Assembly (NCBI RefSeq): GCF_016714285.1
Contig: NZ_JADJNN010000022.1
Coordinates: forward strand, 62,001 to 126,000
Length of the DNA: 64,000 bases
Direction of reading: 5' to 3'
DNA from: Nannocystis sp.
GTDB taxonomy: Bacteria; Myxococcota_A; Polyangia; Nannocystales; Nannocystaceae
Part shown: one piece after another, positions 1-8,587 of the stretch
Layout: every line of letters starts with the position of its first letter
Position numbering within the stretch: position 1 is the first letter of the stretch
Made by a program: the position numbers and the translations under genes
Notes under the pieces: model-generated
Told to the model about the DNA's origin: nothing
Databases searched by the model: none
What the model saw: the letters and a program-made list of their open reading frames with translations, nothing else

Positions 1-45
1 AGGACCCCGCAAGTCCGTATCTCGGCATCAGGTTGATGCGGGCTT

Positions 46-1380
46 TCATCTGCAGCTTGTGTCTGGGCGAGCGCTCGAAGCGAATTTGCGGGCGATGGTC
101 GCCAGGAGGATCTTCGCCTCCATCATGGCGAACGACTTGCCGATGCACACACGCGGGCCGGCGCCGAAGGGGAGGTACGCCGTGCGTGGCAGCTGGGCCT
201 CGGCGCCGGCGGCGAAGCGCTCGGGGTGGAAGGCCTCCGGCTCGGGGAACCACCGCGGATCATGCTGGGTCATGTAGATCCACATGATGACCTCGGCGCC
301 TCTGGGGACGGCATAGCCGCCGATCTCCGTATCCTCGCTGGCTCGCCGGGCGACGCTGTACGCCGGCGGATAGAGGCGCATCGACTCTGCGAGCACCTGC
401 TCGGTGTATTTGAGGCGGGGGAGGTCGTCGTGGGTCGCGGCGCGGGCGGAGCCGTCGCTCGTCAACACCTCGCTGAGCTCCGCGGCGAGCCTGGCCTCGA
501 CCTCCGGGTGCTGCGCGAGCAGGGCGAAGGTCCAGGTGAGCATATGGGAGGTGGTATCGTGGCCGGCGAGGAACAGCGTGACGAGCTGGTCGCGGACCTC
601 TTGCTTCGTCATGCCCTGATGGTCGCCCTCGTCGTCGACCGCGGTGACCAGCATGTGCAGAAGATCGCGTGAGCGCTCGGCTTCGCCAGCTGGGTCGCGG
701 ACCGAGGCCTCGCGCCGGCGATCGATGATCCCGTACATCATGCGGTCCATCGCGGCGATCCCGTCGCGGAGGCGCCGTCGCTGCGGCGTCGGCAGCCACC
801 GCGGCAGGATCTCGGACGCCACGCCGAGGCTCTCCTGGAAGGCCGACATTGCGATAGCCACGGTCTCGATGTCCGCCGTGGGGTCGTGCCCGAAGAGCGT
901 GCGGCTGACGACGCGCAGCGTGAGCGCCATCATCGCCTTGCCGAGCTCGAGCTGCTGGCCGTCCTGCCATTGCGCCGTCAGCAGCGCGGCCTCCTCCGTC
1001 ATGACCGCGGCGTACGCGGCCAGACGCGCCGGGGCGAAGGCCGGCTGCAGCATTCGCCGCTGCCGCCTCCACACCTCTCCGTCGCTGTTGAACAAGCCGT
1101 CGCCGAGGAATTGTGCGATCTGCCGGAGCGCGGAGTGTTGCTTGGTGAACGAGGACGCGCGGGTGACCAGGACCTCGCGAATGTGATCGGGGTGGCGCAG
1201 GACGTAGAGCCCGGCGTCGGCGCCGGTCCGGCTCGGTACGAAATAGATGTCACCGTAGCGCTCGAAGCGACCGCGGACGAAGGCGATCGGGTCGGTGAGG
1301 AAGCCGTAGGCGTAGCGCAGCTGGTCGAGCGCTCCGTTGCTCGGGGGCCCGGGCGGACGTCCTGGTCGGGTGGGGCTCAT
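46..1380 (-). CDS. Cytochrome P450, C-terminus frameshifted
   Basis: Heme-thiolate monooxygenase of 444 residues as read here. Visible landmarks are the I-helix oxygen-activation motif AGHDTT near residue 272, the K-helix ExxR (ESMR near 332) and the heme loop FGAGPRVCIG near 405 with the Cys ligand at about 412. The layout resembles soluble bacterial P450s acting on fatty acids or terpenoids, but no substrate can be assigned. The ATG at 1380 is preferred over an upstream in-frame ATG at 1452 because the earlier residues are not P450-like. The frame ends at 46 with an atypical tail, while the other frame from about position 80 down to position 1 encodes a normal P450 ending (FERSPRHKLQMKAR then INLMPRYGL). 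A single C is probably missing near 80-84, so the true stop lies left of the window. No redox partner gene is adjacent. Confidence 0.85.
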   Translation of the reverse strand: MSPTRPGRPPGPPSNGALDQLRYAYGFLTDPIAFVRGRFERYGDIYFVPSRTGADAGLYVLRHPDHIREVLVTRASSFTKQHSALRQIAQFLGDGLFNSDGEVWRRQRRMLQPAFAPARLAAYAAVMTEEAALLTAQWQDGQQLELGKAMMALTLRVVSRTLFGHDPTADIETVAIAMSAFQESLGVASEILPRWLPTPQRRRLRDGIAAMDRMMYGIIDRRREASVRDPAGEAERSRDLLHMLVTAVDDEGDHQGMTKQEVRDQLVTLFLAGHDTTSHMLTWTFALLAQHPEVEARLAAELSEVLTSDGSARAATHDDLPRLKYTEQVLAESMRLYPPAYSVARRASEDTEIGGYAVPRGAEVIMWIYMTQHDPRWFPEPEAFHPERFAAGAEAQLPRTAYLPFGAGPRVCIGKSFAMMEAKILLATIARKFASSARPDTSCR

Positions 1381-1599
1381 CGAGCGCCAGGGTAGCGCGA
1401 AGCGGCCCTCTGGGGCCTCGGAGTTGATGCACCCGCCCGTCTTCCAGCGCATCGGCAGCCCTCACGGCCGCGATGGGCCCCAGGCGCTCACTATCGGGTC
1501 GAGATCGCCCGCCTTGTTCAAGGATGTGGTCCGTCACCCGCGCCTCGACGTCCTCAGGACAGCCCGACCAGGCGAGTCCACTTCCGATACACTCGCCGG

Positions 1600-1836
1600 A
1601 TGGACACCAGCCCCGAGGCCAGCGTGGTTCTTGACTGTACGGGCCTCAATTGCCCGATGCCGATCGTCCGTCTCAGCCAGGCGATGCGCGGGCTCCCGTC
1701 GGGGGCGCAGATCGTGATCGAGGCCAACGACCCGGCGTTTCGCGCGGATCTCGAGGCGTGGGTCAGGCGCTTCGGCCACGTCATCCTCTCCTTCGACCAG
1801 GGCGCGACCAGTCGCGCCACGTTGCTCAAGAAGTGA
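1600..1836 (+). CDS. TusA-family sulfur carrier protein
   Basis: A 78-residue protein of the TusA/SirA family, cytosolic sulfur carriers that hold a persulfide on one Cys and pass it on in tRNA thiolation or sulfur oxidation. The signature LDCTGLNCPMPIVRL near residues 8-22 holds the CPxP active-site Cys, followed by the usual two-layer alpha/beta pattern. It heads a compact plus-strand operon: the DsrE2-like gene starts 10 bases downstream, then a histidine kinase. TusA and DsrE proteins are established sulfur-relay partners. No clear Shine-Dalgarno sequence precedes the ATG. The specific pathway is not visible, since no dsr or sox genes lie in the window. Confidence 0.88.
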   Translation: MDTSPEASVVLDCTGLNCPMPIVRLSQAMRGLPSGAQIVIEANDPAFRADLEAWVRRFGHVILSFDQGATSRATLLKK

Positions 1837-1846
1837 GGGACTGACG

Positions 1847-2464
1847 ATGAGTGATGGCACTCCACCGCCCCTCGATCCCACGCTCACGGCGATGATCGAA
1901 CGAATGGTCGACGCGAGGGTCGACGCTCGCCTCGCCGGCTTTAGTGCCCAGGTAGAGGAGGCCCTCGCTCGCCTACGCGCCCAGGAGGGGCCGCAGCGCG
2001 ACCAGGCGAGCATCCTCGTCTTCAGCGGTGATTTCGACCGCCTGATCTCGGCCTTCATCATCGCAACCGGCGCGGTGGCAATGGGGATCGAGGTGTCGAT
2101 GTATTTCACCTTCTGGGGCCTCGTGGCGCTCAAGAAGCAGACGACCTTCGCTGGCAAGACGATCGAGGAGAAGATGCTCTCGGCGATGTTGCCCGGGGGC
2201 CCCGCGAACACGGGCACATCGAAGATGAACATGCTCGGGATGGGCCCGATCATGTTCAAGCGGGTCATGGCCCAGAACAATGTGGAGACCCTCCCCGGGT
2301 TGATCAAGCTCGCCCAGGACCTGGGAGTCAAGCTGATCGCCTGTCGCATGGCGATGGGGGTGATGGGGATCAAGGACGAGGAATTGATCGACGGCGTGCA
2401 GTACGGTGGCGTCGCCACCTACCTGGGGGACGCGATCGAGTCGAAGATCACCCTCTTTATCTGA
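1847..2464 (+). CDS. DsrE2-like (DsrE/F/H superfamily) sulfur-relay protein
   Basis: A 205-residue protein whose C-terminal two thirds match the DsrE2-type peroxiredoxin-family pattern: a strand ILVFSGDFDRLISAFI, a hydrophobic helix, a conserved linker near MLPGG, and the segment IACRMAMGVMGI with the single conserved Cys. The first 55 residues form an Ala/Arg/Glu-rich amphipathic, coiled-coil-like helix. DsrE2 proteins bind or transfer sulfane sulfur and are often encoded with TusA, as here. Ten bases separate it from the TusA-like gene, and the histidine kinase follows 14 bases later, so the three are probably co-transcribed. The membrane-like stretch around VAMGIEVSMYFTFWG is typical of the family. 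Confidence 0.85.
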   Translation: MSDGTPPPLDPTLTAMIERMVDARVDARLAGFSAQVEEALARLRAQEGPQRDQASILVFSGDFDRLISAFIIATGAVAMGIEVSMYFTFWGLVALKKQTTFAGKTIEEKMLSAMLPGGPANTGTSKMNMLGMGPIMFKRVMAQNNVETLPGLIKLAQDLGVKLIACRMAMGVMGIKDEELIDGVQYGGVATYLGDAIESKITLFI

Positions 2465-2478
2465 ACCGAGAGCGAGGC

Positions 2479-3867
2479 GTGGGGATGGCCGTGGAGGTGG
2501 AGGGTGAGCGGACGGACGAGAGCGCGGAGAACGCGGGCTTGCGTCGTCGCGTCGCCGTCCTCGAGGCCCAGGTCGCGGCCCTGGCGGACGCGAACGCCGT
2601 GGCCGCCGAGCTGATGGCCGAGCTCGATGAGGCTCATGCGGTCGAGGCTGCGCTCCGGCGGCGTACTGAGGAGCTCAGCGTCCAGCACTCGATCGATCAT
2701 ATCCTGGTCGGCAGCGACAACGCCGAGGAGCTCGCCCTCGCGCTCCTGCGCGGGCTCACCGGCACCGGCGCGCTCGACCTGACCGGTGAGGCCCTTCTCC
2801 TCCTTCGCGACGGCGATCGGCTCCGCGAGTGCGCCTCCATCGGCGACCCGAGCTGTTGCCGCGAGCACGTCGATGTGTGCTGGCGAGTCCTCAACAGCGA
2901 GGCGCCCGGCGAGTGGTCGGAGGACGGCCGGGTGCTCATTGTGCTCCGCGGGAGCGACCGGCGGCTCGGCGTTCTCTGCCTCAAGTGTCGCCCCGGCCTG
3001 GCCTGGCGGGACCGCTGGCTCGGCCTCCTCCTCTCATTCGGCGCCCAGATCGGCGTGGCGCTCGAGCGCCTCCAGGTCGAGGCCCACAACCGGCGCCTGG
3101 TGGTCGAGCTCGCCGCGGCCTGTGATCGCGTCGTGGCGGCGACGCGGGCGAAGGACCACTTCCTCTCGACGATGAGCCACGAGATCCGCACGCCGCTGAA
3201 CGCGATCATCGGCTACGGCGAGCTGCTCCTCGAGGACCGGACCGACATTGAGGCGGATGCCCGGCGGATCATCCGCTCGGGCAGGTACCTCCTCACGCTG
3301 GTCAGCGAGGTCCTGGACCTCGCCAAGATCGAGGCCGGCAAGGTCGAGCTGTGCTGGGAGCGTTTCACGATCAGCTCGGTGATCCGTGAGATCGCCGAGA
3401 TGACACAGCCGATGGTGGACAGCAGCAGCAGCGTGCTGGAGGTCGTGGTCGACGACGCGGTCGGCGCCATGGAGGCCGACGTCGGTAAGCTCCGCCAGAT
3501 CCTCCTCAATTTGCTGAGCAACGCGGCGAAGTTCACGGAGCGCGGGGTGATCCGGCTCATCGTCGCGGCGCGGTCCGACGACCGCGACTCGCCCATCGTG
3601 TTCAGGGTCAGCGACACCGGCATCGGCATGACCGAGGAGCAGCTCGCGCGGGTGTTTGAGCCCTTCGTTCAGGCCGATCCGACGACCACGCGTCGCTATG
3701 GCGGCACCGGCCTCGGCCTCGCGATCTGCGGCCACTTCGCCGACCTGATGGGCGGGACGATCGCGGTCCAGTCGGTCCCTGGGCGAGGGACGACCTTCGA
3801 GCTCGTGATGCCACGATGGCGAGGCGACGGCCCCGCGATCGGGGCTGGCGAGCCGGGCCTGCCGTAG
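2479..3867 (+). CDS. Soluble sensor histidine kinase with GAF-like domain
   Basis: A 462-residue histidine kinase (460 if the ATG at 2485 is used instead of the GTG at 2479; a purine-rich GAGAGCGAGG precedes both). Order: N-terminal coiled coil (about 15-65), a GAF-like sensory region (about 75-195) with a CC pair in GDPSCCREH, a second helix, the H-box STMSHEIRTPLNAI with phospho-acceptor His near 234, then the HATPase domain with N-box LLNLLSNAAKF, G1 DTGIGM, F-box EPFVQAD and G2 GTGLGLAI. There is no transmembrane segment, so it acts in the cytosol. No response regulator is adjacent; the output is an orphan partner elsewhere. Linkage to TusA and DsrE2 suggests sensing of sulfur or redox state, which is inference. 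Confidence 0.88.
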   Translation: MGMAVEVEGERTDESAENAGLRRRVAVLEAQVAALADANAVAAELMAELDEAHAVEAALRRRTEELSVQHSIDHILVGSDNAEELALALLRGLTGTGALDLTGEALLLLRDGDRLRECASIGDPSCCREHVDVCWRVLNSEAPGEWSEDGRVLIVLRGSDRRLGVLCLKCRPGLAWRDRWLGLLLSFGAQIGVALERLQVEAHNRRLVVELAAACDRVVAATRAKDHFLSTMSHEIRTPLNAIIGYGELLLEDRTDIEADARRIIRSGRYLLTLVSEVLDLAKIEAGKVELCWERFTISSVIREIAEMTQPMVDSSSSVLEVVVDDAVGAMEADVGKLRQILLNLLSNAAKFTERGVIRLIVAARSDDRDSPIVFRVSDTGIGMTEEQLARVFEPFVQADPTTTRRYGGTGLGLAICGHFADLMGGTIAVQSVPGRGTTFELVMPRWRGDGPAIGAGEPGLP

Positions 3868-3894
3868 ACGGATCGACCCGCTCGGCGTCATCAT

Positions 3895-6800
3895 TCATGA
3901 CCGGTCCGAGTCGCTGTCGGCGGCGATCGCCGCGAGCAGCTCGTCGTGGCGGGCGCGGCGGTCGGGGCGGGCCTTGTTGCGGGCGTGGGTGAGGGCGTCG
4001 CCGGCGAGCGGGCCGAGGCGGCGCAGGGCGGCGACGACCTCGCGGTGGAGCGGGTCGTGGTCGCGGGCGAGGCGCTCGACCAGGGGGGCGACGGCGGGGA
4101 GGTGGCCGGCGTGGGCCAGGGAGCGCATCGCCATGCGCTGGATGTCGGGCTTGGGGTCGTTGAGGAGGCGGCAGGTGCAGGCGAGGTAGCGCTCGCGCTC
4201 GCCGCTGGCGCGGAGCAGTCGATGGGCGTGCAGGCGGACCCGCGGGCTCGGGTGGTCGATGAGCTCGTCCAGGAGGTTGAGCCAGTCGGGACCTGGCGCA
4301 TGGGACATGTCCGTGAGGGCATGTCGTACGGTCTCGGGGTCGGCGTGGTGGAGGCGCTCGCGCAGGGCGGTGGGGGAGCTTGAGATCGCGAGCGGCGGTG
4401 GTGCGGGCAGGGGGCGGCGCAGCTCGGCGAGGGCGGCGAGGGCGAGGTCGTGCTGTTCGGGGCCGGCGAGCGGGCCGGGGACGGTGCGGGCGTGCAGGGC
4501 GGCGGCGAGGGCCGGCGGGGCCTGGCCGAGCAGCGCGGGCCAGCCGGGGGTGGCGAGCAGTGGGCCGGTGAGCAGGCTGGCGTGGCCCCACTCGCCAGCG
4601 CGCAGCAGCGGCTCGAGGTGGGGCAGCAGGCGCATGGCGGGGAGCGTGCGCAGGGCGGCGTCGAGGTCGGGGCGGGCGGCGACGGGGCCGTGCGACCACC
4701 AGCGCAGCAGGGTCGGGGCGTGGTCGAGGCGGTCGTCGACGGGGAAGTGGCGGACCAGGGCGGCGATGCGGATCAGCAACTTCGGGTCGTGGTCGGCGCT
4801 GCTGAAGTGATGACGTGGGTTCTCGGCCAGGGCGGCGGCGAGCGGGCCCTTGAGCTCGTTGCTGAGGTACAGCCCGCCGGCGAGGTAGGTGGCGAGGACA
4901 GTGGGGCGGGCGCTGAGGTCAGGTGAACGGAGCAGCGCCTCGGCGGCGCGCTGGCGATCGCGGGGCTCGGGGAGCTCGAGGCGGGCGAGCAGGCGGCGCA
5001 GCTCGATGCGCTCGTCGGGTGGGGGGCTGTGGCGAGGCGGGGTGCTCGGTGGTGGGGGCAGGCCGAGCGGACGCAGGCGCAGGAGCAGGTCGAGCCAGGC
5101 GCCGCGCTGGGCGGTGGGGAGCTCGGGGTAGAGCTCGCAGCGGAGGGCGGGGCTGAGGTCGTGGCGGTGCAGCAGGGGCTGGCCCTCGCGCAGGGCGGTG
5201 GACAGCGGGTGGAGGAGCGCCTGCTCGTCGGCGGAGAGTGGTGCGAGCGCGAGGGCGTCGCGGACGATCTCGCGGGCGAGGCCGGCGGGGTCGGGGGTGG
5301 CGGCGCAGTCGTGGAGGGCGCGGTCGAGGTCGGCGCGGGTGAGCAGGACGCCGCAGCGGCGCAGGCGGGTCAGCCACGAGGTGCCGCCGAGGTTGGGGCG
5401 CGGCTCGCTGCTGCGGAGGCGGTCGGCGAGGCGCCAGGCGGCGAGCGGGGGGAGGCGCGGGAGGAGGAGGTCGATCAGGGCGAGGAGGGGCTCGCGGGGG
5501 CCGTCGTCCAGGCGCGCGGCGAGGGCGTCGATCGCGTCGGCGGCGAGGGCTTGCTCGGGCGCGTCGAGGCCGGCGGCGGCGAGCTCGAGGATCAGCGCGA
5601 GGGCGCCGGCGTGGGGCGAGGGCGGGGTGTGGAGATTGTCGGTAGGTGGGGTGTGGAGATTATCGGTGGGTGATGGGGTGTGGAGATTGTCGGTGGGCGG
5701 GGTGTGGAGATTGTGGGCGGGCGATGGGGTGTGGAGATTGTGGGCGGGCGATGGGTCGGAGAGGGCGGCGAGCCACTCGCGGAGGTAGGGGCGAATGGCG
5801 TGCAGCTCGTGGGGGTCGAGGTGGTGCGGGTCGGCGAGGAGCTCGGCGGCGAGGTCGTGGTCGAAGCCGTGGGCGAGGAGGCGGGCGATCGCGGGGCGCG
5901 GGGCGGGTGGTGGCTCTGGCGTGATGGTTGGGGTGGGGAGGATCGCGGCGAGGTCGGTGAGGCTGCCGCTGCGCAGGGAGATCGTTGTGTCGGCGAGGGC
6001 GGTGAGGAGGGTTGGGAGCCACGGGGCTTCGCGGCGGGCGGCGGCCAGCACGGCGGCGGGGGTGAGGGCGTGGTCGAGGGCGGCGACGAGCAGGCGGCGG
6101 CGGCGGGCGGCGTCGGGGTCGTCGCCGGGGATGGCGTCGAGGGCGGCGATCAGCGTGGTGGTGGTGGCGTCGCCGAGGATCGCGGCGAGGGCGGCCGAGA
6201 GCGCGGAGCGCAGGCCGGGGTTGTCGTGCTGGGCGAGCCAGCGGACGATCGCCGGGGTGACCTCGGGGGTGCCGGCCCGGCGCAGCGCCTCGGCGGCGGT
6301 CTTTTTTAAATTCATGTTGGGGTGGTCGAGGAAGCCGGCGATCGTGGCGGCGGCTGCGGTGGCGCCGACCTCTCCGAGGGCGTGGAGGGCCTGGCGCGCG
6401 CCGGGGAGGTCGTCGCTGTGGGCGAGGCGGGTGAGCGTGGCGCACAGGTCGTCGACGCCGTGGCGGGCGAGGCAGACGATCGCGGCGGCGCGGACCTGGG
6501 GGTCGTCGTGGCGCAGGTAGGCGTGGACGCGGCGGCCGATCTGGCGGCCGATCTGCGGGTCGTCGATCGGGGCGAGGGCGTGCAGGGCGATGGCGATGGT
6601 CTCGGGGTCATCGGCGTCGGCGGCGAGCGCGAGCAGGAGCTCGGCGAGCAGGAGGACGCCGGCTTGCGCCGGGGTGACCGCGGCGAGCAGGCAGGCGGGG
6701 CGGATCGCGTTGCGCTCGCGCAGGCGCCCGCCGAGCTGGCGGATCGCGGCGAGGGCGGGCTCGGGGATGCGTCGCTCGGCCTCGCTGGCGCGCGGGGCGG

Positions 6801-8585
6801 TGGGTGCACGGCGGGTGGCGACGCCGTGGTGATCGATGAGCGTGCCGGCGACGACCTCGGAGGCGATGCGGCGCAGGAGGTCGCGGACGATCGGGAGGGC
6901 GAGGCGGGAGCCGGTGTTGGCGAGGCGGGCGAGCGCGGTGACGGCGGTGGGTTCGCCGGCGTGGGTGAGGAGCAGCGGGAGCTCGGCGAGCGCGAGCTGG
7001 TGGCCGAGGTCGCGGACGATCAGTGTGGGGCAGGTGTCGTGGCGCAGGCGGACGCGCAGGTCGTTGCGCGTCGGGTCGTCCTCGGGGAGCAGCTGCCACA
7101 GCACGATGACGGCGCCGTCGAGATCGGCGCGGAGGTGGGGGCGTGGGCCGAGCTCGTCGTCGAGGCCGAGGTCGCGGCGCAGGCAGGCGATCGTGGCGGG
7201 GCCGCCGATCCACTGCAGGGTCGTGAGGCAGGCGGCGGGCTCGCGGGGGAGGAGGGCGAGGACGATCGGCTCGCTGGTGGGGTCGCGCAGGGGGCCGAGG
7301 TGGTGCAGGAGCTCGCGGCGCAGGCGGGGCGGCGGGTCGGCGGCGAGCAGCTCGCGCAGGCAGGTCGGGACCTCGGGGCTGTCGAGGGCGGCGAGCAGCG
7401 GGAGCCAGCGGTGCCAGCGGGGGTCGTCGACGGGCACGGCGCGGAGGCGGCGGACGAGCGCGTGGCGGCTGGTGAAGCACACGGCGGCGAGCGCTGCGTG
7501 GTCGATCGCGGGGTCGACCGCGGTGAGCTCGAGGATCGCGGGGAGGTCGCTGTCGCGGATGAAGATGCCGCGGCGGTGGAGGGCGCGGAGGGTCGGGAGC
7601 AGGGCCGGGCCGAACAGCGGAGCGTCGTGCACCGCGAGGGCCAGCCAGTCGGGCAGGGCGTCGCGCTCGCAGCGGGCGGCGGCGGCGATGAAGGCGGCCT
7701 GGCGCAGGCGCGGGTCGATGCTGTCGTCGCTGGCGAGGGCGCGGAGGTCGGCGTCGAGGTCGCGCAGGGCGGCGAGGTCGATCGCGGCGAGGGCTCGCTC
7801 GCGGCGGGCGGCGGGGGTGTCCTCGTCGTCGGTCGGAGGGGGGCGCGGGCCGGGGATATCGGTGTTGTGGAGATTGGTGTTAGGGAGATTGGTGTTGTGG
7901 AGATTGGTGATATCGAGTGGGGTTCGGGGGTGTCGTCGATCGCGTCGTGGAGGAGGTGGAGGAGCAGGCCGCGGGGGCAGGGGAAGCTGCGGGCCCACGG
8001 CTCGGCGAGGTGGCGGAGGGCGGCGGCCTGGGTCGTGGGGTCGCGGTGGGTGGGTTGGGGCTCGCGTGGGGTGAGCAGATCGAGGAGCAGGGCGGCGGCG
8101 CGGGCGGGGGCGAGGAGGGCGGCGTGGAGCGCCTCGACGAGCAGGCGCAGGGCTTCGCGCTGCAGCGCGGGCTCGGGGGCGGCGCAGAGGAGCGCGAGCA
8201 GGGTTTCGGGGGTGGCGAGCTGGTCGCCGTGCAGGCTGTGGAGGGCCGCGAGGGTGATCGGGTCGGGGTCGACGCGGGTGGGGGCGACGCGCAGCTCGAG
8301 CTGTTGCCAGGCGAGGGCGACGGCGGGCAGGAGGTCGGCGGGACGCCAGTCTGGAAGGACATGTCCCGGGAGCCATGTCGCGACGGACAGGTGCATGTCG
8401 GCCAGGCGGAGCTGCAGCTCGGGGCGGAGGTCCGCCAGGTCGGTCGGGAGGAGCTCGGCGAGGGCGCGGCGCTCGCTGTCGCTGGCGCGGGTGAGGCGGT
8501 CTTGCAGGTGCAGGAGCGCCGCGGTGCGGGTGGCCTTGTGTGCGAGCAGGCTGCGCAGGCGCGGGGGTGCGGGTGGATCGTGCAT
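3895..8585 (-). CDS. Giant HEAT-repeat protein with one frameshift
   Basis: About 1560 residues once a single-base shift is repaired. The N-terminal part starts at the ATG at 8585 (MHDPPAPPRLRSLL) and runs in one frame to about 7920. The remainder (DITNLHNT onward) is in another frame to the stop at 3895. The body is all-alpha and made of repeating HEAT-type helix pairs rich in Leu, Ala, Arg and Asp-Pro turns, which form curved scaffolds for protein binding. Two low-complexity inserts, NLHNT units at 7861-7905 and NLHTP units at 5621-5754, separate helical blocks. There is no signal peptide or membrane segment. It is the last gene of an operon with the thaumatin-like lipoprotein, whose stop lies two bases upstream. 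Its role is unknown. Repair: one extra G in the GGGG at 7919-7922 would join the frames. Confidence 0.75.
4305..4324. repeat. TGTCC-N4-GGRCA hairpin, copy 1
   Basis: ACATGTCC, a GTGA loop, then GGGCATGT: eight paired positions including one G-T wobble, inside the HEAT-repeat gene. It overlaps the palindrome GGACATGTCC at 4303-4312, which recurs at 8357-8366 in the same gene. It belongs to the recurrent hairpin set also seen at 25624, 30864, 41796, 48675 and 53425. Confidence 0.6.
5621..5754 (-). repeat. In-frame 24/27-bp tandem repeat encoding NLHTP linker
   Basis: Five imperfect units built around GGGGTGTGGAGATT, 24 or 27 bases long, lie inside the HEAT-repeat gene. Every unit is a multiple of three, so copy-number change keeps the frame. 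They encode (S)PTDNLHTP or PAHNLHTPS units between two helical blocks, probably a flexible spacer. The core GTGGAGATT is shared with the 15-bp repeat at 7861-7905. Confidence 0.85.
7861..7920 (-). repeat. 15-bp tandem repeat encoding NLHNT units
   Basis: Three units of GGTGTTGTGGAGATT (the middle one with TTAGGG) and a fourth degenerate unit lie in the HEAT-repeat gene and encode NLHNT/NLPNT. GATATC flanks the array at 7855 and 7909. The gene changes reading frame immediately next to this array, so slippage or misassembly here is plausible. Confidence 0.85.
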
Positions 8586-8587
8586 GT

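Noticed and set aside
7861..7940. Programmed -1 frameshift signal in the HEAT gene
   Set aside because: No X-XXY-YYZ slippery heptamer followed by a stable downstream structure was identified, and a single-base loss explains the data more simply; kept only as a possibility.
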